NCBI GenBank assembly: GCA_050955105.1
Contig: JBPBQZ010000125.1
Location: 1-37,963, forward strand
DNA: 37,963 nt
DNA from: JBPBQZ01 sp050955105
GTDB taxonomy: Bacteria > Pseudomonadota > Gammaproteobacteria > Burkholderiales > Burkholderiaceae
Direction: 5' to 3'
A program made the position numbers and the translations under genes. This document shows, piece by piece, positions 33,601-37,963 of the stretch (the stretch's first letter is position 1; every line of letters starts with the position of its first letter). The notes under the pieces are model-generated. The model did not search any database. It saw nothing but the letters and a program-made list of their open reading frames with translations, and had not been told where the DNA came from.

Positions 33601-34087
33601 GCAAGACGGTGGCCGCCGAATCGTAGATCCGGCCGCGCGAACGCGTGGGCGAGGTCAGCGCCAACAGCAGAATCGGTGCGTCGGACGGATTGATCTTGTG
33701 GTACGTCGGCGTGCTGCGCATGGTCGACGGCAGGTCGGCGCGCGCCGCGTTCAGCGCGGCCTGCACGTCGCGCGCAGCGCCGTCGATGTCGCGGTCCAGG
33801 CCGAATTGCAAAACGATGCGCGTCGAACCGAGCGAACTGGTCGAGGTCATTTCGGTGACGTCGGCGATCGAGCCCAAATGTCGCTCGAGCGGACTGGCGA
33901 CACTGGTCGCCATATTGTCCGGACTGGCGCCGGCCAATTGTGCCTGCACGACAATGGTCGGGAAATCGACTTGCGGCAGCGGCGCGGCCGGCAGCAGGAA
34001 GAATGCGAAGATGCCGGCCAGCGCCACGCCGAACGCCAGCAGCGTCGTGGCGATCGGTCGGGCGATGAACAGGCGCGACAGATTCAT
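30695..34087 (-). CDS. mdtC: RND multidrug efflux permease, MdtC-like
   Basis: This 1130-residue inner-membrane permease is of the HAE1 type. The proton relay Asp401-Asp402 (VVDDAIVVLEN) and the Lys of GIVKKNAIMM are present. It is about 100 residues longer than E. coli MdtC. An extra Ser/Thr/Ala/Gly-rich segment of about 80 residues (about 800-878) is inserted in the second periplasmic loop, and a Pro-rich cytoplasmic linker follows the first half. Such proteins act as MdtB2C trimers with MdtA and an outer membrane channel. The start is 15 bp after the mdtB stop. No outer membrane factor gene follows. Confidence 0.92.
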   Translation of the reverse strand: MNLSRLFIARPIATTLLAFGVALAGIFAFFLLPAAPLPQVDFPTIVVQAQLAGASPDNMATSVASPLERHLGSIADVTEMTSTSSLGSTRIVLQFGLDRDIDGAARDVQAALNAARADLPSTMRSTPTYHKINPSDAPILLLALTSPTRSRGRIYDSAATVLQQSLSQVEGVGEVDVSGGALPAVRVELNPTSLFHYGIGLEDVRAALASANANSPKGSIDTGASRYQIYVNDQAIRAAQYKDLIVAYRNGAGVKLSDLGEVVDSVEDLRNLGLSDGQPSILVILYRQPGANIIETVDRVKAELPQLQKALPADVTITASADRSTTIRSSLHDTERTLAIAVVLVIAVVFAFLRNGPATLIPAVAVPISILGTFGAMYLCGFSLDNLSLMALTVATGFVVDDAIVVLENISRHVEAGMPRMEAALLGAREVGFTVMSMSLSLIAVFLPILLMGGIVGRIFREFAITLSLAILVSLAVSLTVTPMMCSRLLRPPRPIDAGPEPDAAASAPLPPRQISLLGRLRAGLARLGHSTGRGIVALNRGYARSLNWSLDRPVLMLLVLVATIGLNVLLYIIVPKGFFPQEDTGRMMGGIVADQNISFQAMEGKFRQMMKIVGADPGVESVSGFTGGRATNSGMMFVSLKPLAERKVSADQISARLRPKLNQLAGARLFLVSAQDIRVGGRQGNGQYQYTLLGDSSTQLYEWGTKLTDALQDVPELVDVNADQQQKGLQVNLTIDRATAKRYGIQPAQIDNTLYDAFGQRAVSTIYQARNQYSVVMEVAPRYWQDPSTLKQIYVSTAGGSAAGSSQTGFTATAGTTTSSGGTTTNDSTVSAADAAADTNSAQNAQSVRNQATNSISSTGKGSASSGSSVSTSQETMVPLSAFASYGIGNTPLAVNHQGQFVATTLSFNLPPGGSLSSALARIQTTMGAIGVPSTIQGSAQGTAQAFQQSLSDEPLLILAALAAVYIVLGVLYESYVHPLTILSTLPSAGVGALLALELFNTEFSIIALIGIILLIGIVKKNAIMMIDFAIQVQREEQLSSRDAIYRACLMRFRPIMMTTLAALLGALPLAFGSGEGSELRQPLGISIVGGLIFSQILTLYTTPVVYLSLDRLRARRDARRQARRPRAA

Positions 34088-34102
34088 ACGCTCAGCCCGT
34101 CA

Positions 34103-37100
34103 TCATGCGGTGGGTCGCGGCGCGTCGTGCGCGCCACCGAAGCGCCGGCGCACGCGTCGTGCGGCGCGATCGAACGCCAGGTAGATGACCGGCGTAGTGA
34201 ATAGCGTTAGCAACTGACTGACCAGCAGGCCGCCGATAATCGCCACGCCCAGTGGATGACGCAGCTCCGAGCCCGAGCCGGTGCCCAGCATCAGCGGCAG
34301 CGCACCGAACATCGCCGCGAGTGTCGTCATCAGGATAGGCCGGAAACGCAGCAGGCAGGCTTGATGAATCGCCTCGCGCGGCGTCTTGCCGCCTTCGCGT
34401 TCGGCCTCCAGGGCGAAGTCGATCATCATGATGGCGTTTTTCTTGACGATGCCGATCAGCAGCACGATGCCGATGATGGCGATCACATCGAGATCGTCGC
34501 CGAACAGCATCAAGCCGAGCAGTGCGCCGACACCGGCCGACGGCAGCGTCGACAGAATGGTGATCGGATGGATAAAGCTCTCGTACAGCACGCCGAGCAC
34601 GATATACATCGTCACGATGGCGGCCAGGATCAGGAAAATCTCGTTCGACAGCGAGGCCTGGAAGGCCAGGGCGGCGCCCTGGAAATGCGTGCTGAAGCTG
34701 TCGGGCAATGCCAGGTCGGTCTCGGCCTTTTGAATGGCGTCGACCGCCGCGCCCAGCGATGCGCCGCTGGCGAGATTGAACGACAGTGTGGTGGCCGGGA
34801 ACTGCCCGAGATGGCCGATCACCAGCGGTGTGGTGGTCTCATGGATACTGGCGATGGCGGCCAGCGGCACCTGGCCGCCGCTCGTGCCCGCGGTCGACGG
34901 CACGCGCATCGTGCCGAGCGAATCGAGCGTGTTCTGCAAACGCGGGTCGGCCTCGAGAATCACTCGATACTGGTTCGACTGCGTAAAGATGGTGGAAATG
35001 ATGCGCTGCCCGAACGCGTCGTACAGCGCGTTGTCGACGGTGGCCGGCGTCACACCGAAGCGCGCGGCGGTGGCGCGATCCACCTCGATGTAGACGCTTT
35101 TTCCAGCTGATTGCATATCGCTGGCCACGTCGCTGAGCTGCGGCAATTGGTTCAACCTATCGACCAGTTTCGGTACCCACGTGTCGAACAGCGTCGGATC
35201 CGAGTTCTGCAGAATGAACTGGTATTGGGTGCGACTGACGCTGGAATCGATGGTCAGATCCTGCACCGGCTGCATATAGAGATTGATGCCCACCACCTTT
35301 GCGGTGGCGCGCGACAACCTGCGGATGATCTCGCTGGCAGTCGCACTGCGATCGTCGCGCGGCTTCAGGTTGATCTGAAAGCGGCCGGCGTTGAGCGTGA
35401 CGTTATTGCCGTCGACGCCGATGAATGAGGACAGGCTTACCACATCCGGATCTTGCAGGATCACGTCGGCCAGCGCCTGTTGACGCTCGGCCATCGCTGC
35501 ATACGACACCGACTGCCCGCCCTCCGAGATGCCCTGGATCACGCCGGTATCCTGTACCGGAAAAAAGCCCTTTGGAATCAATACGTAGAGCAAGGCAGTG
35601 AGCGCGAGAGTGATGACGAACACCACCATCGTCGCGGCTTGGCGATCCAGCACCCACGACAGCGCGCGGTCATAGCTGCCGACCATCCGATCGAACAGAT
35701 TACGCACGGTGGTGACGATGCGTCCCCGCGATTTCTCTTCCGCGCGAGGCTTGAGCAGCCGCGCGCACATCGTCGGGACCAGCGTCAACGAGACGATTGC
35801 CGAGATCACGATCGTAACCGCCAGCGTGATGGCGAATTCGCGGAACAGCCGCCCCACCACGTCGCCCATGAAAAGCAGGGGGATAAGCACCGCCAGCAGC
35901 GACACCGTCAAGGAAATGATGGTGAAGCCAATTTGCTTCGCACCCTTCAGCGCCGCTTCGAGTCCGGAATCGCCTGCCTCGACATAGCGGGCGATGTTCT
36001 CGATCATCACGATTGCATCGTCAACCACGAAGCCGGTGGCGATTGTCAGGGCCATCAGCGAAAGATTGTCGAGCGAGAACCCGCACAAGTACATCACGCC
36101 CAGCGTGCCGACCAGTGACAACGGCACCGACAGACTGGGAATCAAGGTGGCCGACGGGCTGCCTAGAAACAGGAAAATCACCAGCACCACCAGCGCAATC
36201 GATACGCCGAGCTCGAACGCCACGTCGCGGATCGACGCGCGGATGGTGGTAGTGCGATCGGTGAGGGTGGTGACCTTCACGGCCGCCGGCAGCGTCGCGG
36301 TGAGCTTGGCCATCTGTGCTTGAATGCCGTCGACCACCGCGATGACATTCGCGCCGGGTTGGCGCTTGACGTCGATGATGATGGCCGGCGTGCGGTTCAT
36401 CCACGCGCCCAGCTTGGTGTTTTCCGCACCTTGCACGATCGTGGCGACGTCGCTCAGATAGATCGGCCGGCCATTCTTGTAGGCGATCACCGACTGGCGA
36501 TATTGGTCGGGGTCGCTCATCTGGTCGTTGGCGTTGACCGTATAGGCGCGCGACGGGCCGTCGAAGCTGCCCTTGGGCGTATTGACGTTCAGGTTCGCGA
36601 TGGTGGTGCGCAGATCGTCGATCGCCAGTCCATAAGCGGCCAGCGCATGCGGATTGAACTGGATGCGCACGGCGGGCCGCTGACCGCCGCTGATGGTCAC
36701 CAGGCCGACGCCGGCAACCTGCGAGATTTTTGCCGCCAGCCGCGTATCCGCCAGGTCTTCCACCTGGGTCAGCGGTACGGTCGGCGAGGTCAGCGCGAGC
36801 GTCAGAATCGGCGAGTCGGCCGGATTCACCTTCGCATAAGTAGGCGGCGTCGGCAGATCGGACGGCAGCAGGTTATTGGCGGCGTTGATCGCCGCCTGCA
36901 CTTCCTGTTCGGCCAGATCCAGCGAAGTATCGAGCCCGAACTGCAGCGTGATGATGGATGCCCCGGCGGAGCTTTGCGACGACATCTGGTCGAGGCCCGC
37001 CATCTGCCCTAGCTGTTTTTCCAGCGGCGCGGTGACAGACGAAGTCATCACATCGGGGCTGGCGCCAGGATAGAAGGTCTGCACCTGGATAGTCGGATAC

Positions 37101-37222
37101 TCGACCACCGGCAGCGCCGACAGCGGCAGGAAATGCAGTGCCACCAAGCCGACCAACATGATCGCGGCCATCAGCAATGCCGTGCCGACCGGACGAAGAA
37201 TAAATAGGCGAGACGGATTCAT
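34103..37222 (-). CDS. mdtB: RND multidrug efflux permease, MdtB-like
   Basis: This 1039-residue protein has the normal size for MdtB, with 12 expected membrane helices. The relay Asp401-Asp402 (VVDDAIVMIEN) and GIVKKNAIMMIDFAL are intact. It resembles the adjacent mdtC product throughout, as expected for an ancient duplication, but lacks its Ser/Thr insert. It is proposed to form the heteromeric MdtBC pump that exports bile salts, novobiocin and similar amphiphiles in enterobacteria; the substrate here is unknown. It follows mdtA by 21 bp. Confidence 0.93.
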   Translation of the reverse strand: MNPSRLFILRPVGTALLMAAIMLVGLVALHFLPLSALPVVEYPTIQVQTFYPGASPDVMTSSVTAPLEKQLGQMAGLDQMSSQSSAGASIITLQFGLDTSLDLAEQEVQAAINAANNLLPSDLPTPPTYAKVNPADSPILTLALTSPTVPLTQVEDLADTRLAAKISQVAGVGLVTISGGQRPAVRIQFNPHALAAYGLAIDDLRTTIANLNVNTPKGSFDGPSRAYTVNANDQMSDPDQYRQSVIAYKNGRPIYLSDVATIVQGAENTKLGAWMNRTPAIIIDVKRQPGANVIAVVDGIQAQMAKLTATLPAAVKVTTLTDRTTTIRASIRDVAFELGVSIALVVLVIFLFLGSPSATLIPSLSVPLSLVGTLGVMYLCGFSLDNLSLMALTIATGFVVDDAIVMIENIARYVEAGDSGLEAALKGAKQIGFTIISLTVSLLAVLIPLLFMGDVVGRLFREFAITLAVTIVISAIVSLTLVPTMCARLLKPRAEEKSRGRIVTTVRNLFDRMVGSYDRALSWVLDRQAATMVVFVITLALTALLYVLIPKGFFPVQDTGVIQGISEGGQSVSYAAMAERQQALADVILQDPDVVSLSSFIGVDGNNVTLNAGRFQINLKPRDDRSATASEIIRRLSRATAKVVGINLYMQPVQDLTIDSSVSRTQYQFILQNSDPTLFDTWVPKLVDRLNQLPQLSDVASDMQSAGKSVYIEVDRATAARFGVTPATVDNALYDAFGQRIISTIFTQSNQYRVILEADPRLQNTLDSLGTMRVPSTAGTSGGQVPLAAIASIHETTTPLVIGHLGQFPATTLSFNLASGASLGAAVDAIQKAETDLALPDSFSTHFQGAALAFQASLSNEIFLILAAIVTMYIVLGVLYESFIHPITILSTLPSAGVGALLGLMLFGDDLDVIAIIGIVLLIGIVKKNAIMMIDFALEAEREGGKTPREAIHQACLLRFRPILMTTLAAMFGALPLMLGTGSGSELRHPLGVAIIGGLLVSQLLTLFTTPVIYLAFDRAARRVRRRFGGAHDAPRPTA

Positions 37223-37243
37223 GCGTTCTTCTGGTCCACGGCG

Positions 37244-37963
37244 TCAGGTCGCCGAGGCGGCCGAGGCAGCGTGGCGAGGCCGATGCCCATGTGCATGCGC
37301 GCCGGAAGCCCATGCAGCGGCTCCCGCGCCGGAAGCACCGGCTGCGCCCACGGCACCTGGCGCCGAAATCCTGGAGCCTTCCCGCAGGCGATCGGTGCCA
37401 TCGATTACCACCGTATCGCCGGCGTCGACCCCTTGCGTGACCGCGGTACGCTCGCCGTCGACCGCGCCGGTCTTGACCTTGCGAACCGTGACCGTGTTGT
37501 CGGGCTTCACTAGATAGACGAAGGTACCGACTGACCCGGTTTGCACCGCTGAACTCGGCACGATCGGTGTATCGCGCACCGTATCGACCAACAGGCGCAC
37601 GTTGACGAATTGATTCGGGAACAGAGCGTGGTCGTCGTTCTCGAACAGCGCGCGCAGGCGCACCGTGCCGGTGCTGGTATCGACCTGATTGTCGTAGGTT
37701 TGCAGCGCACCGACGGCCAACTGAACGGTATTGGCGCGGTCATACGCGGAAGCCGAGAGCCGCGCGCCGCTGTTCATGCGCTGGGCGATTTGCGGCAGTT
37801 GGTCTTCGGGCACCGTGAACAATGCGCTGATCGGCGAAAGCTGGGTGATGACCACAATGCCGTTGGTATCGCTAGTCTGTACGTAGTTGCCCACGTCCAC
37901 TTGCCGCAAACCTACCCGCCCCGTTACGGGTGCGACGATATTGCAGTATTCGATGTCGAGCTT
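37244..37963 (-). CDS. mdtA: RND periplasmic adaptor (membrane fusion protein), MdtA-like, 5' truncated by window
   Basis: 239 C-terminal residues are visible; the start lies beyond the right edge. The frame begins KLDIEYCNIVAPVTGRVG, the barrel-sandwich segment of MdtA-type adaptors, followed by LRQVDVGNYVQ. A beta-barrel domain and membrane-proximal domain complete it. The last 50 residues are Gly/Ala/His-rich and differ from E. coli MdtA. The protein links MdtBC to an outer membrane channel. It opens the operon as visible. Confidence 0.9.
   Translation of the reverse strand, partial: KLDIEYCNIVAPVTGRVGLRQVDVGNYVQTSDTNGIVVITQLSPISALFTVPEDQLPQIAQRMNSGARLSASAYDRANTVQLAVGALQTYDNQVDTSTGTVRLRALFENDDHALFPNQFVNVRLLVDTVRDTPIVPSSAVQTGSVGTFVYLVKPDNTVTVRKVKTGAVDGERTAVTQGVDAGDTVVIDGTDRLREGSRISAPGAVGAAGASGAGAAAWASGAHAHGHRPRHAASAASAT

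Noticed and set aside
30971..34204. A 1077-residue plus-strand open frame opposite mdtC
   Set aside because: It is antisense to an intact RND gene, is rich in Arg, His and Gln, has no known domain, and is the usual shadow of GC-rich coding DNA.

Overview
The window is high-GC DNA from a Gram-negative betaproteobacterium, most likely a Burkholderiaceae member. The evidence is the MdtABC-type RND operon, the RcsB-like regulator, the ligase-associated DNA repair operon, the ferredoxin-NADP reductase of the thioredoxin-reductase-like type, and GC-rich codon use throughout. The species cannot be named from sequence alone. Coding density is high; no gene-free stretch exceeds about 300 bases.

Layout from left to right. 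(1) 1-133: the 3' tail of a transposase, ISL3-like, with a probable IS end, lying about 20 bp from a tRNA-Ser(GGA) gene on the minus strand (153-242). (2) 446-3230: an exported phospholipase-D-like protein and an MHYT-GGDEF-EAL cyclic-di-GMP enzyme, both plus strand. (3) 3234-10993, minus strand: an MFS transporter preceded by a tightly overlapped four-gene DNA repair operon (MBL exonuclease, ATP-dependent DNA ligase, Lhr-like helicase, PdeM phosphoesterase). All three junctions are 4-nt ATGA overlaps, and the ligase carries a hexanucleotide repeat coding for eight Asp-Gly pairs. (4) 11179-14352: a ClcB-type chloride channel with CBS domains, divergent from a LysR-family regulator whose C-terminal tail is built from 12-bp repeats and runs antisense into the next gene.

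(5) 14276-26585, minus strand: a large glycan-assembly cluster. In transcription order it holds a PIG-L deacetylase, a GT2, (281-bp gap) a GT4, a GmhB-like heptose-bisphosphate phosphatase, a GT9, a NodU-type carbamoyltransferase, a second GT2, a second GT9, a GT4-like protein, a UDP-glucuronate decarboxylase and a GNAT acetyltransferase. Most junctions overlap or are within a few bases. The gene content points to a carbamoylated, deacetylated, probably heptose- and xylose-containing glycan or glycolipid; no flippase, polymerase or ABC exporter lies in the window. This is the best candidate here for a little-described system.

(6) 26676-29576: an SDR oxidoreductase behind a GntR/FadR-like operator, a divergent RcsB-like regulator whose phospho-acceptor aspartate is glutamate, and a ferredoxin-NADP reductase. 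(7) 29641-37963, minus strand: an MdtA (partial)-MdtB-MdtC efflux operon followed by an unrecognised protein with faint similarity to NTAN1/CheD-type amidases.
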